A stretch of DNA of 50,907 bases from Kineosporia sp. A_224 (lineage in GTDB: Bacteria > Actinomycetota > Actinomycetes > Actinomycetales > Kineosporiaceae), in the NCBI RefSeq assembly GCF_002198655.1, contig NZ_MWLN01000219.1, positions 1-50,907 on the forward strand. The letters are read 5' to 3'. Below, in pieces: positions 1-9,105 of the stretch. Position numbers and translations under genes: made by a program. The stretch's first letter is position 1, and each line of letters begins with the position of its first letter. The notes under the pieces were generated by a model, which saw only the letters and a list, made by a program, of their open reading frames with translations, had not been told where the DNA came from and ran no database searches.

Positions 1-894
1 CCCCACCCCCATCCCCGGCCTGCGCTCGACCCGGCCGGCGTACACGTTCTCCCCGCCGAGCACGACGCCGAGCACGCCGGCGGTCGCGGCCTCGGGCCGC
101 CCTGCGTTCGGGCTCGGGTGCCGGGCGCCGTCCGCACGCAGCACCCGCCAACCGGACGCCATCGACCCGCCCACCACCGGCGCCGCAGCGACGGTGAGCA
201 GCCCGGTGACGCGGGCCGGCACGAGGTTGACCAGGTCGTCGAAGCGGGCGCTGACCCGGCCGAAGCGCAGGTACCGCGGCGACGTGTAGCCGACCATCGC
301 GTCGAGGGTGTTCGCGGCGCGGTATGCGAGCAGCCCGGGCACACCGGCGACGGCTCCCCACAGCAGCGGTGCCACCGCCGCGTCAGAGGTGTTCTCCGCC
401 AACGACTCCACGGTCGCCCGCGCCAGGTCACCGACGGACATCTGCGAGGGGTCGCGAGCGCACAGGTGCGAGAGCCGGGCCCGGGCCCGCAGCAGCGCGG
501 CCTCCCCCACCCCGGCGTCGGTCTGCGCGGCGCCGTCGGCCTGTTCGGCCTGCGCGGCGTCGAGCAGGCCCGCCATGACCTGCCCCTCGCGGGCCAGGCT
601 CGTCCCGCCGAGCACGGCCCACGTCGCGACCGCCGTGACCGCGACGCGGGCGAGCGGCCGGCCCGTCGTCACCCGCTCGGCGGCGACCCCGAGCAACCAC
701 GGGACGCCGACGGCGACCGTCGTGAAGACCGCGCCCGGCGCGACGGCGTCCGCGTGCAGCCTGCGTTCGAGGGCCTGTGCGGCCCGCCCGAACCCGGCGA
801 CCGGGTGGTACCGGCGGGGGTCGGCGAGCAGCGCGTCCGCGGCGACTCCGAGCGCGAGGCCGAGGGGACGGGCGGCGGCGAGGCTGAGCGGCAC
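1..894 (-). CDS. cobD: Adenosylcobinamide-phosphate synthase CobD/CbiB (3' end missing)
   Basis: Membrane enzyme of late cobalamin synthesis that joins adenosylcobyric acid to aminopropanol phosphate or its equivalent. 298 codons are visible and the frame runs off the left edge. Family segments seen: the early ALLADPRRYHPV stretch (about residues 21-32), then ESLAENTSDAAVAPLLWG, YRAANTLDAMVGY and FDDLVNLVPARVTGLL, with hydrophobic segments between. The GTG start at 894 is chosen because a CAGGAT -10-like hexamer lies six bases upstream, a leaderless arrangement seen repeatedly in this window, and because family homology begins right after it. It lies 47 bases downstream of ssb. It could help supply the cofactor used by the corrinoid system at 32-38 kb, but nothing in the sequence links the two. 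Confidence 0.9.
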   Translation of the reverse strand, partial: MPLSLAAARPLGLALGVAADALLADPRRYHPVAGFGRAAQALERRLHADAVAPGAVFTTVAVGVPWLLGVAAERVTTGRPLARVAVTAVATWAVLGGTSLAREGQVMAGLLDAAQAEQADGAAQTDAGVGEAALLRARARLSHLCARDPSQMSVGDLARATVESLAENTSDAAVAPLLWGAVAGVPGLLAYRAANTLDAMVGYTSPRYLRFGRVSARFDDLVNLVPARVTGLLTVAAAPVVGGSMASGWRVLRADGARHPSPNAGRPEAATAGVLGVVLGGENVYAGRVERRPGMGVG

Positions 895-941
895 CCGCCG
901 ATCCTGCCCGACCCGCCGCCCGCCCCGGCCACCGGCCTCGG

Positions 942-1550
942 TCAGCGGGCGCCGGCCCCCACGAGCTCACGGGTGTCGAGAACCGCCTGACCCTCGTCGT
1001 CCTCGTCGTCCTCGTCCTCGTCGAGGTCGTCGTCCTCCTCGTCCGGGTCGAGCGGCGGGAAGGCGGCGTAGACCGGCAGGGCGGCCAGCGCGGGGACCCC
1101 CGACCCGGCCTCCTCGCCGAGGATCACGGGCAGGTCGGCGACCTCGGCCTCGAGACTGGCCACGGCCGCCTCGACCTCGGCCGCCGCCGTTCCGCGGGAC
1201 CGCTCGAAGGTCGCCGTCCCCCAGGCGAGGTCCGGCCCGAGCGTCTCCGCGGTGATCTTCACGTCGCTGCGGCGGCCGCCGTCCTGGCCGGTCCACTGGT
1301 CGGTGCGCAGCCGGCCCTTGACGATGATCCGGTCCTTGACGCGCACGGACTGCTCGGCGTTCACCGCCAGCGCCCGCCAGCACGTCACCGTCGCCCAGGT
1401 CTCGGCGCCGTTGACCCAGGAGCCGGTGGCGCGGTCGAACCGGCGCTCGGTCGAGACGAAGCGGAAGCTCAGCAGCCGGGTGCCGTTGTGGGACTTGACC
1501 TCCGGGACGGTCGCGACGACGCCGGTCAGGGTCACGTGGGTCTCGTTCAT
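942..1550 (-). CDS. ssb: Single-stranded DNA-binding protein (SSB paralogue)
   Basis: 202 residues. The N-terminal 110 or so form an OB fold (residues 4-13 THVTLTGVVA, then SFRFVSTERRFDRATG, ETWATVTCWR and DRIIVKGRLR), typical of bacterial SSB. The C-terminal half is a linker ending in a very acidic run of Asp and Glu, but the last residues are LVGAGAR and not the DDDIPF-type tip that recruits partner proteins. This is therefore probably the accessory actinobacterial SSB and not the housekeeping one. The ATG at 1550 has a strong GGAGGA ribosome site. The gene follows the two GTPase genes on the same strand with a gap of about 190 bases and precedes cobD. Confidence 0.9.
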   Translation of the reverse strand: MNETHVTLTGVVATVPEVKSHNGTRLLSFRFVSTERRFDRATGSWVNGAETWATVTCWRALAVNAEQSVRVKDRIIVKGRLRTDQWTGQDGGRRSDVKITAETLGPDLAWGTATFERSRGTAAAEVEAAVASLEAEVADLPVILGEEAGSGVPALAALPVYAAFPPLDPDEEDDDLDEDEDDEDDEGQAVLDTRELVGAGAR

Positions 1551-1740
1551 CTCATCCTCCTCCGCCCGGCGCGGTGCCGGGTCGATGGAGGAAGTCCACC
1601 CCGGACGACCGACGTCGCGCTCGGGCGGACGCCGCGCCTGTGGACAGTGGGACGAACGGCGGAACTGTGGACGGGTCGAGGCCGACCGGGCGTCCGGACA
1701 CGTTCGTACGACAGGGATCCCGGGTGGACCGGTCAGCAGG

Positions 1741-3447
1741 TCAGCGAGCGGACTCGAGCGCCTGCCGCGCGGCCCGGTGGTCGGCGAGGACCTCCGCGAC
1801 CGGCGAGACGACGTGCTCGAACGCGACCGCGGAGACCGCCTGCCGCAGCAGCGCCGCGACCCGGGCCCGACGGCGCCGGGCCCCGACGCGGACGGCCCAC
1901 CTCGCCCCGAGGGCGAGCAGCAGCCCGCCCACGAGGCCGCCGTAGAAGAGCCACGACGGCACGTAGAAGGGCCCGAGACGGGGAGCGCCGAAACGGCCCA
2001 GGGCCGCGAGGACGAAAAGGTAGAGGAACCAGCCTGTCCCGGCGACCAGCGCCGCAGCGAGCAGGTACTGGACGACCCGCACGACCGACCACCACGGCGG
2101 CGGTGCGTACTCGAGGTCGACGGACATGACGGCACCGTCGAGCGCCTCGGCCAGGTCCGCCCCGGGCGCCGTCGACGCCTTGCGCACGGCGTCGCCCCAG
2201 CGGGCGGGCAGCGCGTTCGCCGCCGAGGACGTCACGGCCCGGACGGCGATCTCGACCCGGGCCTGCTGCGACGGCGACATGGCCGGCAGCGAGCGCCGGG
2301 TCAGCCGGCGCAGCTCGCTCTCCGCCTCGCCGAGACGCAGCTTGCGCAGCGGGTCCGGGCGCAGAGCGTGCCACCAGCGCACGAGCGGCCAGCCGACGAG
2401 GGCACCGGCACGGCGCCGGTAGTCGGTCTCGACGGCGTTGAGGACGACGGGCAGGCCGGCGGCCGCGGCGAGCGCCCCGACGAGCTCGTCGGCGCCGTCG
2501 AGGGCACGCGCGTCCGGCTCGGTCGGCGACAGGCTCTTCTCGAGCGCCTCACGGGCGCCGTCGAGGTCGGCAGCGGCACGCTGCGCCGTCGTCGCCTGCC
2601 GACGGACGACGTCCGACAGCACGGTGCGCAGGTCCTCGACACCGTCGCCGCGGGTCGCCGACGTCGCGACGAGCTTGACCGGGCCGAGCCCGTCGGCGTC
2701 GAGCAGCCGGCGCAGGTCGGTCAGGCAGGTCTCGGTGCCGGCCGGGCCGAGCTTGTCGACCTGGTTGAGCACGATGAGCATGACCGACTCGTGTCCCACG
2801 AACTTGCGCAGATAGTTCGCGTGGAGCACCTCGTCCGCGTACTTCTGCGGGTCGACGACCCAGACGAGCAGGTCGCACAGGTCGACGAGGCGGTCGACCT
2901 CGAGCCGGTGCGTGACGTTCGTCGAGTCGTGGTCGGGCAGGTCGAGCAGGACGAGACCGTTGAGCGCCGCCTCGCGCTGCCCGTCGAGCACCGACTCGCG
3001 CGCCGTCCGGTGCCGGCCCGGGACGTCGAGCCAGTCGAGGAGCGGGTCCGCGGTGTCCGTGCCCCAGACGCACGCGACCGGCTTGCCGGTCGTCGGGCGG
3101 CGCGCGCCGACGTCCGACAGGTCCATCCCCGCGAGCGCGTTGAAGAGGCTCGACTTGCCGCTGCCGGTCGCGCCGGCGAGGGCGACGACGGTGTGCCGGG
3201 AGCCGAGCCGCATCCGCTCGCCGGTGCGCTCGAGCGCGTGCCGGGCCTGGGCGACCGCGGCCGGCGCGAAGCGGTCGCCGCCGACCTTGAGCGCCTGCTC
3301 GACGGCCTCGACCCGGGCGGCGATGTCCGGGGCGCCGCGACGTCGTCCGCCGGAACGGCCGGACGACGCCCGCTCGGCCGCAGGCTCCGCGCCCGACGGC
3401 TCGTCGGTCGGGCTGCTCGCGGGCAGGGTCGTCGGTCCGCTGCTCAC
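1741..3447 (-). CDS. YfjP-like dynamin-related GTPase with C-terminal membrane segments
   Basis: 568 residues. GTPase motifs are clear: P-loop GATGSGKSS (92-100), a Thr pair at 119-120 as switch I, DLPDHDS (169-175) and NQVD (228-231). The C-terminal third carries two hydrophobic segments (roughly 445-465 and 488-510), followed by a basic stretch, so the protein is likely anchored to the membrane. The GTG start at 3447 overlaps the stop of the upstream GTPase gene as GTGA, so the two are translationally coupled. Paired large GTPases of this kind are conserved in actinobacteria; in Streptomyces a comparable DynA/DynB pair acts in septation. A role in membrane remodelling or division is inferred from that precedent. 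Confidence 0.82.
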   Translation of the reverse strand: MSSGPTTLPASSPTDEPSGAEPAAERASSGRSGGRRRGAPDIAARVEAVEQALKVGGDRFAPAAVAQARHALERTGERMRLGSRHTVVALAGATGSGKSSLFNALAGMDLSDVGARRPTTGKPVACVWGTDTADPLLDWLDVPGRHRTARESVLDGQREAALNGLVLLDLPDHDSTNVTHRLEVDRLVDLCDLLVWVVDPQKYADEVLHANYLRKFVGHESVMLIVLNQVDKLGPAGTETCLTDLRRLLDADGLGPVKLVATSATRGDGVEDLRTVLSDVVRRQATTAQRAAADLDGAREALEKSLSPTEPDARALDGADELVGALAAAAGLPVVLNAVETDYRRRAGALVGWPLVRWWHALRPDPLRKLRLGEAESELRRLTRRSLPAMSPSQQARVEIAVRAVTSSAANALPARWGDAVRKASTAPGADLAEALDGAVMSVDLEYAPPPWWSVVRVVQYLLAAALVAGTGWFLYLFVLAALGRFGAPRLGPFYVPSWLFYGGLVGGLLLALGARWAVRVGARRRRARVAALLRQAVSAVAFEHVVSPVAEVLADHRAARQALESAR

Positions 3448-5408
3448 CGCGCCTCCTCGAGAGCGCCGACGGCGGCCCGGAGCCGGTCACCGGCATCGTG
3501 CAGGACCCCGGCCGCGTCGAGGACACCGACGATGCGGGCCCGCTCGGACTCCATGAGCGCGTCGACGCGGGACACGAGGTCGGCGTGCGCCTTCGCCGTC
3601 AGCGTGCGGACCGCCTGCTCGCCGAACACCGCGACGAGCATCCGGTTCGCCAGCGCTGCGGTGCCCGCGGCCGCCTCGGAGTCGTTGCCGTCGCCGAGGG
3701 TGTGGCTGAAGACGACGAGGGTGAGGATCGCGGCGGTGCCGTCGACACCGAGCGAGAGCGCACGGGCGGTGAGCCGGCGGCTCTGCCCCTCGACCTCGAC
3801 CAGGTCGACGACCCCGGCGTGCCACTCGGCGACGGCCCGTGCGAGCCGGACCTCGAAGTCCGGCGCGAGCGTCGTCGTCGTCGCGGCCCGCTCGATGAGC
3901 GCGGCACCGGCCGGGATCGCCCGCCAGCCGAGCACCGACTGCTCGAGCGTCGCCTGGGCGGCGGCCCGGACGATCGCCTGGACGCCGGTCTGGAGGGCCT
4001 CGCCGAGCGGCTCGACCGGCGCCGGCCGACCGCGCAGCGACGCGGTGATCCGGTCCCGGATCCGGCCCATGCTCGACTCGAGCGTCCGCATGAACTCGCC
4101 GGTGCCGACCCACTCCTGCCACCGGGCGAGGACCTCGCCGCGCAGGATCGTGCCGTCGGAGAGGCGATCGCGCAGGACGCCGGTGTTCTCGGCGAACGTG
4201 GCCTGGAGCGACTCGCGCAGGGCCGCGTCGGCGTCCCGCTGGGCGTCCGCGGCGTCCGCGACGACGTAGACCCGCTCGCGGAGGCTGTCGAGCGCCCCGG
4301 CGAGGGTTCGCCGGACGATGACGTCCCGGGACCGGGCGTCCTTCGCGAGCCGCTGCAGCCAGGTGAGGAGCGGCTTGACGACGGCGTCGGGGAGGAACCC
4401 GTCGGTCAGGCGCGCCTCGGGGATGGTGAAGAGCGGGGACGACGCGAGCCCGCGGTCGCGCAGGAGCGTCGCCAGGTGGGTGCGGACCTCGCGGATCGAG
4501 TCGCGAGGGACGCGGTCGAGGATCACGGCGACGGACGCACCCCGGTCGGACGCCGTCCGCAGCATCTCCCACGGGACGGCGTCCGAGTAGCGCGAGGCCG
4601 TCGTCACGAAGAGCCAGAGGTCCGCGGCGGCGAGCAACTGGACGGCGAGCTCACGGTTGGTGTCGACGACCGAGTCGATGTCGGGTGCGTCGATGATCGC
4701 CAGACCTGCCGGGACGCCCTCGTGCGGCACGAGCCGCAACGCGGTGATCCGCGGCGCGTCGACGTCGATCGGCTGGATCGGCTCGGGCGCCTCCGCGGTG
4801 ACCCGCGCGAGGTTCGGCAGGATCCGCTGCGAGAGGAACGCGCCGGAGTCGTACGGGTGGTGCACGAGGACGGGCGAGCGGGTCGTCGGCCGGAGCACGC
4901 CGGACCGCGTGACCTCCTTGCGCACCAACGAGTTCGTGAGCGTCGACTTGCCCGCACCGGTCGAGCCGCCGATGACGGCGAGCAGCGGTGCGTCCATCCG
5001 GCGCAGCCGCGGGAGCAGGTAGTCGTCGAGCTGCGCCTGGAGCCGCTCCCGGTCGACGCGCGACCGGTCGACGTCCTCGACGACGAGGGGCAGGTGCAGC
5101 GCCGAGACCGCCTCGCGCAGCCGCTCGCTGGACTCGAGGATCCCGGGGTGGTCGAGGACCGGCGGCGGGCCCGCGGGGGCGACACCGACGGGCGGGGTCG
5201 CGGCGGGTGCGGGTGCGGGTGCGCGACCGGACGGCGGCACGACCCCCGTTGCCTGCTCATCTGTTGCCGGCGCGGTCTCCGCGGCAGCCGGAGCGGTCGG
5301 TTCGGTGGCCGGCGGGTCGGTCGCGACCGGAGCCTCGGCGGGCGCTGCGGCGTCACTGAGGGTGCCCGCCGGTGACGGCTCGCGGACGGCGTCAGCCTGC
5401 GTGTCCAC
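3444..5408 (-). CDS. Dynamin-family GTPase
   Basis: 654 residues. An Ala/Pro/Thr-rich, probably disordered N-terminus of about 85 residues precedes a GTPase domain with P-loop GGSTGAGKST (147-156), switch motif DAPDIDS (240-246) and a degenerate fourth motif around LDRVP. The remainder is largely helical, as in dynamin-like proteins. The GTG at 5408 is preferred because GGAAGGGGA sits just upstream. An in-frame start at 5546 would add 46 residues of poor-quality sequence. It is coupled by GTGA to the YfjP-like gene, so the pair probably forms one hetero-oligomeric membrane-remodelling unit (inference from family). Confidence 0.78.
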   Translation of the reverse strand: MDTQADAVREPSPAGTLSDAAAPAEAPVATDPPATEPTAPAAAETAPATDEQATGVVPPSGRAPAPAPAATPPVGVAPAGPPPVLDHPGILESSERLREAVSALHLPLVVEDVDRSRVDRERLQAQLDDYLLPRLRRMDAPLLAVIGGSTGAGKSTLTNSLVRKEVTRSGVLRPTTRSPVLVHHPYDSGAFLSQRILPNLARVTAEAPEPIQPIDVDAPRITALRLVPHEGVPAGLAIIDAPDIDSVVDTNRELAVQLLAAADLWLFVTTASRYSDAVPWEMLRTASDRGASVAVILDRVPRDSIREVRTHLATLLRDRGLASSPLFTIPEARLTDGFLPDAVVKPLLTWLQRLAKDARSRDVIVRRTLAGALDSLRERVYVVADAADAQRDADAALRESLQATFAENTGVLRDRLSDGTILRGEVLARWQEWVGTGEFMRTLESSMGRIRDRITASLRGRPAPVEPLGEALQTGVQAIVRAAAQATLEQSVLGWRAIPAGAALIERAATTTTLAPDFEVRLARAVAEWHAGVVDLVEVEGQSRRLTARALSLGVDGTAAILTLVVFSHTLGDGNDSEAAAGTAALANRMLVAVFGEQAVRTLTAKAHADLVSRVDALMESERARIVGVLDAAGVLHDAGDRLRAAVGALEEAR

Positions 5409-5888
5409 GCGTCCCCTTCCCGTGCATAGCGGTGCTCCCTCGGGCCAGGGAGCGCGCGCCGGCCGTGACGAGACGACGTCGGCCGTGCTCACGCACCTGC
5501 CGACCGGCCCCGTCACGACGCTTCGGACCGCGCCCCGGAGGCTCATCTTGCCAAAGCGCGACGGTATCCGTGCATCGGATCATCGGGCATCCCACGGCGA
5601 CCATCACATTCCGTCACATAGCACCCCGCATGATCACAACTCCAGCCTTACTCGCGACGCACAGTCACCATCGATCCGCCTCGTCGGCCAGATCCCGCGC
5701 GGGCTGTAGCCGCGATCCACGCCATGACCACCCCATGCCCGTTCCCGGGCCGTTCACTCCACGGCGGCGTCCCCACGGTCCCGGCGCCGGCGTCCACCAC
5801 GGCCGGCCTTCCGTCGCCCGCCCACGCCACGGCCGCTTCGTGGCAGCATTGCGGAGGGCCGGGGGCGGGTCGACCGCCGGCGGCCCGG
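5409..5888. other. Gene-free region before the tRNA
   Basis: 480 bases between the divergent dynamin gene and tRNA-Arg. The middle part (about 5560-5680) is clearly less GC-rich than the flanks and should hold the promoter of the minus-strand GTPase/ssb operon. No convincing -35/-10 pair could be fixed by eye. The short frames present have no recognisable protein content. Confidence 0.6.
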
Positions 5889-5961
5889 GCGCCCGTAGCT
5901 CAGTGGACAGAGCAGCGGACTTCTAATCCGATGGTCGCAGGTTCGACCCCTGCCGGGCGCG
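5889..5961 (+). tRNA. tRNA-Arg (anticodon TCT)
   Basis: 73-base cloverleaf: acceptor GCGCCCG/CGGGCGC with discriminator G, D arm GCTC...GAGC, anticodon stem CGGA/TCCG with loop CTTCTAA (anticodon TCT, reading AGA/AGG), T arm GCAGG-TTCGACC-CCTGC. CCA is not encoded. AGA and AGG are rare codons in such GC-rich genomes. The lower-GC toxin-antitoxin patch begins directly downstream, consistent with this tRNA being an integration site, although no duplicated 3' end was found. Confidence 0.96.
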
Positions 5962-6169
5962 CTCCTGACCAGCGGGTTTGCCTCAAACCGTTGCTTCGCG
6001 GCAGCGAACGTGACACGAATTGCTCCGATGCCGTCCGTCTCAATCGTCCCACCAACTCACTGGGATCGCGGATGGACAGGACGGTGGAAGCGACCGAGAT
6101 CAGCGGCGCGCGGGACCACCCGTCGCGGTGGCCGGCATGGGAGGATGGGCCACGAGGGAGGTGGTCACC

Positions 6170-6367
6170 GTGAGCACGACGCCGCATCAGTCCTGGCCGG
6201 TGCCGGCCGAGGACGTCGTCCCGACCGAGGAACTCGTCCGGCGGGCCGGCGCCAAGCCGTTCACCTCGCTCGCCGACCTGCCGGGCAGCGATCCGTTCGC
6301 CGGCGACGAGGAGTACGACGCTTTCCTGACCGACCTCTACGTCTCTCGCCGCAGCGACGTCGCCTGA
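6170..6367 (+). CDS. Probable antitoxin of PIN-domain toxin-antitoxin pair
   Basis: 65 residues, acidic toward the C-terminus (DLPGSDPFAGDEEYDAFL). It ends 16 bases before a PIN-domain toxin gene, the standard order for VapBC-type pairs. The GTG at 6170 follows GGGAGGTGG at a good distance; in-frame upstream starts add only low-quality sequence reading through non-coding DNA. No complete DNA-binding fold is evident in so short a protein. Its role is inferred mainly from size and position. Confidence 0.72.
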   Translation: MSTTPHQSWPVPAEDVVPTEELVRRAGAKPFTSLADLPGSDPFAGDEEYDAFLTDLYVSRRSDVA

Positions 6368-6383
6368 GCGGTCGTCAGGCTCC

Positions 6384-6782
6384 GTGGACCTCGTCGTCAT
6401 CGACACCGACGTCGCATCTTCCATGTTGCGACGGCGTACGCCGGAGTCGATGCTCCGACAGCTGAACGGCCGCATCCTCGCCGCGAGCTTCGTGACCGTG
6501 GGCGAGCTGACCAAGTGGACCCTGCTGCGTAGCTGGGGCCCGTCCCGGACCGCCTCAATGGAGGCGTTCCTCGACCAGCTGGTCGTGCTCCCCTACGACT
6601 CGCAGGTCGCCAAGATCTGGGGCCAGCTCCAGGCCTACGCCCAGCTGCGCGGCCGACCACGGCCGGTCAACGACAGCTGGATCGCCGCATGCTGCCTCGC
6701 GCGAGGACTCCCCTTGGCGACGTTCAACCTCAAGGACTTCACGGACTTTGCGGAGCACGAAGGACTCGTCCTCATTTCGTGA
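6384..6782 (+). CDS. vapC: PIN-domain ribonuclease toxin (VapC-like)
   Basis: 132 residues, normal for VapC. The acidic metal-binding set is present: Asp7 in VIDTD, Glu41 in VTVGEL, Asp97 in VNDSWIAA, and Asp118 in the terminal FNLKDF motif. These proteins are Mg-dependent RNases that cut tRNA or rRNA and are held in check by the neighbouring antitoxin. It starts with GTG 16 bases after the antitoxin stop, so the two are co-transcribed. The GC content is a little lower than in the flanking core genes, in line with acquisition next to the tRNA. Confidence 0.88.
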   Translation: MDLVVIDTDVASSMLRRRTPESMLRQLNGRILAASFVTVGELTKWTLLRSWGPSRTASMEAFLDQLVVLPYDSQVAKIWGQLQAYAQLRGRPRPVNDSWIAACCLARGLPLATFNLKDFTDFAEHEGLVLIS

Positions 6783-6808
6783 CCGCTTCTCGGACAGACG
6801 GAGACGCC

Positions 6809-7066
6809 GTGGTCGACAAGACGGCCGTGTGGGAACGCATCCGGCGCTACGCCGGATCCGATTTCAGGACGGCCACGGACCTTCCGTTCACGTACGCCGT
6901 GCCAGGCAACTTCCTGCGCATCGCACGCGAGGGGCGTGAGATCAACCGCTCCCTGTCACGGACGAACTTCGAGAAGGCGATGGACGCCATGCCGGCGGCG
7001 GCCCCTTCAGACTTCTCGGATCGTCAAGGTCCTTCGACTACTCGAGGTCGGGCACATTCACGCTGA
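6809..7066 (+). CDS. Small hypothetical protein, C-terminus probably degraded
   Basis: 85 residues from the GTG at 6809, which has GGAG just upstream; an alternative GTG at 6779 overlaps the toxin stop. The core (VWERIRRYAG...LPFTYAVPGN...SRTNFEKAM) resembles a small uncharacterised family often seen beside mobile or toxin genes, with the pattern LPFTY-x-V-x-GN followed by LSR-x-x-FEKA. In that family, as I recall it, the protein ends with a conserved aromatic-rich strand after a GPS motif. Here the end reads QGPSTTRGRAHSR, suggesting the tail has decayed. Function unknown. Confidence 0.5.
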   Translation: MVDKTAVWERIRRYAGSDFRTATDLPFTYAVPGNFLRIAREGREINRSLSRTNFEKAMDAMPAAAPSDFSDRQGPSTTRGRAHSR

Positions 7067-7092
7067 GCTTGGGTCGCACTAGCCTGTTCGTC

Positions 7093-7440
7093 GTGGACGG
7101 TCGCACCGGGACAAGCGAAGCACCCGGCACACGCCGCCTTGCCCTGCGATCCGCCGGCATCGGTGCACTGATCGGTGTCGTTGCAGCGCTCCTGCTCACC
7201 TACCTTCCGCCGATGCTCGAAGGCACACAAGGCGAGGAAGCGCTCACCCCGCTGGTCGTTTTCAGCATCGTGCTCGTCCCCCTCTTCGCCGGCGCCAGCG
7301 CCCTGCTGGCGATCCTGGCCCGCTCCAGAGAGCCGAGAGGCCAGGCGCGATCGCTGCTGGCTCTTGGCGCCTTCCTCGTCTTGGTCGCCCTGGTCTGGCA
7401 GACCTGGGCAGTGCTGACCGGAGCCCCCCGAATCGTCTAG
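7093..7440 (+). CDS. Small three-helix membrane protein, unknown function
   Basis: 115 residues from the GTG at 7093; a TTG at 7069 would add eight. Three hydrophobic segments are visible: around IGALIGVVAALLLTYL, LVVFSIVLVPLFAGASALLAIL, and the stretch near the end reaching VALVWQTWAVL. Charged loops lie between them. No family recognised. It stands alone after the decayed small gene and is followed by about 230 bases without a gene. Confidence 0.55.
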   Translation: MDGRTGTSEAPGTRRLALRSAGIGALIGVVAALLLTYLPPMLEGTQGEEALTPLVVFSIVLVPLFAGASALLAILARSREPRGQARSLLALGAFLVLVALVWQTWAVLTGAPRIV

Positions 7441-7671
7441 GCCGGCGGAACGCCCGCGGCGCGCATCTGCCTCGCCGTGGCAGCACCTACTGCGCACAAC
7501 CTGATCAAAGTCAGGCAGCCGAACATCCCTTCACGCACGCGGCATCGACCCGAACTGACACACCCCAACGGCACGAGTCGGGCCGGAGGCCCGCCGGCGG
7601 CTCGGCATCGCCGACTGACCGCCGCGCTCGCCGTGAGCCGACAGGTCTCCCCACGAGCAGCCACCAAGGGA

Positions 7672-8424
7672 TCAAACGTGGCGCGGCGGCGAACCTGACG
7701 CCTGGACCCCTGCTCTGGCCACGTCCGCCGCCCGCGACACGGTGGCGCCCCTCGCCGGCCGGAACCCGCGCGCGATCATCCAGATCCCCAGCACCATCTC
7801 CTGCAGGGCCAACGGCAGGACCAGCAGGTTGAGCGTGGCCGAGCTCGGGCCGATCACCGCGTACGCCGCGAGCACGTAGGCGGCGACGTAGAACGGGATC
7901 CCGGCAAGGCCCCAGACCGCGATCCAGCGGGGGACGATGCCGGACCTGTAGAGCAGCGCGTAGAACATGACGCCGCCGAGGCAGAACACCAGCGCGGTCA
8001 CGGTGTTCATCGCGTCGAAGTCGACCATCAGCATGCCCAGTCGTACGCCACCCGCGGTGGCCGTGCCCTCCCCCGCCGCCAGGACGTCGCCCACCGGGAC
8101 CAGGAGCAGCAGGGCGGTCGCGCTGATGATGTAGCAGGCCGCCTCGACGGCTCCGCGCACCGTGAGGTAGCCGATGGCCAGGACCTCGTCCACCCGGCGC
8201 AGGACCGGGAAGAGCACCACCGGGACGAACACGAGCGCCATCCCCATGACGAGAACGAGCAGGGCGCCCGTCACGACGAGGTCGCGGTGCTCGGCGGCGT
8301 AGGCCAGCGGGTCGTCCGCATCACGGACCGGGAACTGCACCAGGACCTTGCAGAGGACGCCGGACACCGTCCCCACGATGTACAGGATCCCGGCCGTGAC
8401 GGCGGCCGTCTTGTGCTCTCTCAT
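7672..8424 (-). CDS. DUF4386-family integral membrane protein
   Basis: 250 residues with about six hydrophobic helices. The opening ITAGILYIVGTVSG-type pattern (here AAVTAGILYIVGTVSG) and the pattern of later helices match DUF4386 proteins, which are abundant in actinobacteria and of unknown function. The ATG at 8424 is preceded by GGGGAGGA, a near-perfect ribosome site. It is monocistronic, convergent with the small genes to the left and divergent from the hypothetical gene at 8629. Confidence 0.75.
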   Translation of the reverse strand: MREHKTAAVTAGILYIVGTVSGVLCKVLVQFPVRDADDPLAYAAEHRDLVVTGALLVLVMGMALVFVPVVLFPVLRRVDEVLAIGYLTVRGAVEAACYIISATALLLLVPVGDVLAAGEGTATAGGVRLGMLMVDFDAMNTVTALVFCLGGVMFYALLYRSGIVPRWIAVWGLAGIPFYVAAYVLAAYAVIGPSSATLNLLVLPLALQEMVLGIWMIARGFRPARGATVSRAADVARAGVQASGSPPRHV

Positions 8425-8628
8425 GTCGTCCTCCCCGGGTCGGGCGGGCCCGGGGCGACACGTGGTGCGGCAGCATCGCCCTCAGTCGTCCCTGATGGAC
8501 GCCGCCCGACACATCCGTCCTACGGCGTCCGTGCCCCTCGCGGAAGGACCGAGACGTCCCTCGTGTCCTGACTGCACGGAGCACCGGAGGCACGACGCCG
8601 AGGCAGCGAGCGACCTACCATGCCGCGG

Positions 8629-9069
8629 ATGGGGACCAGGGCGCTGCGGGGGACGGCCGGCGTCGACGCGGGGCCCATGGCGGTGGCCAACGAGGGCGGC
8701 CACCTGGTCGTCGTGGCCCCGGTCTGCCACGGGAAGCTCACCGACGTCTTCGTCACGTTCGGGAACGACGTCGCCCACCCGCTGGTGTGGCACCACGAGG
8801 ACGTCACGCACGACCTGCGGGTCGACCTCACCGCTCCGGGCGAGGGGTGGCAGGGGCCGACCCTGCCCCTGTCACCGACGGCGACGTACTCCGTCGGCAG
8901 CGGCCACGACGTCGTCTTCGACAAGGACTTCATCGGTTCCGACGTGTGGGCGTCCGGCCGCCGCTTCACGGGTGCCGAGGTCCTGGCGCTGCCCGCGGAC
9001 CAGGTGATCGCCGCCGGGAGCGTGCCGCCGACGTCCGGCCCGACGGCACGACCGGGGCCCCGCGGATGA
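8629..9069 (+). CDS. Hypothetical protein
   Basis: 146 residues, no family recognised. It has an even mix of beta-prone segments (GGHLVVVAPVCHGKLTDVFV, then ATYSVGSGHDVVFD) and no signal peptide or membrane helix. The ATG at 8629 is chosen over one nine bases upstream because TACCAT stands seven bases before it, matching the leaderless promoter pattern found elsewhere in the window. The C-terminus ends close to the TetR remnant, so the deletion that made that scar may have reached this gene too. Confidence 0.5.
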   Translation: MGTRALRGTAGVDAGPMAVANEGGHLVVVAPVCHGKLTDVFVTFGNDVAHPLVWHHEDVTHDLRVDLTAPGEGWQGPTLPLSPTATYSVGSGHDVVFDKDFIGSDVWASGRRFTGAEVLALPADQVIAAGSVPPTSGPTARPGPRG

Positions 9070-9105
9070 CCCGGGCGGCGTTCGACGCGACCGCCTGCTG
9101 ACCGG

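Noticed and set aside
1252-4269. 1005-codon open frame on plus
   Set aside because: Antisense to ssb and the two GTPase genes; no recognisable protein features.
5900-6514. Minus-strand frame ending in PAGVEPATIGLEVRCSVH
   Set aside because: That ending is the well-known false translation of a tRNA's opposite strand.
5940-7680. Duplicated tRNA-Arg 3' end as an attachment site
   Set aside because: No second copy of the T-arm/acceptor sequence was found downstream within the patch.
8348-9007. 219-codon plus frame over 8348-9007
   Set aside because: It overlaps the DUF4386 start and the gene at 8629 and lacks plausible composition.
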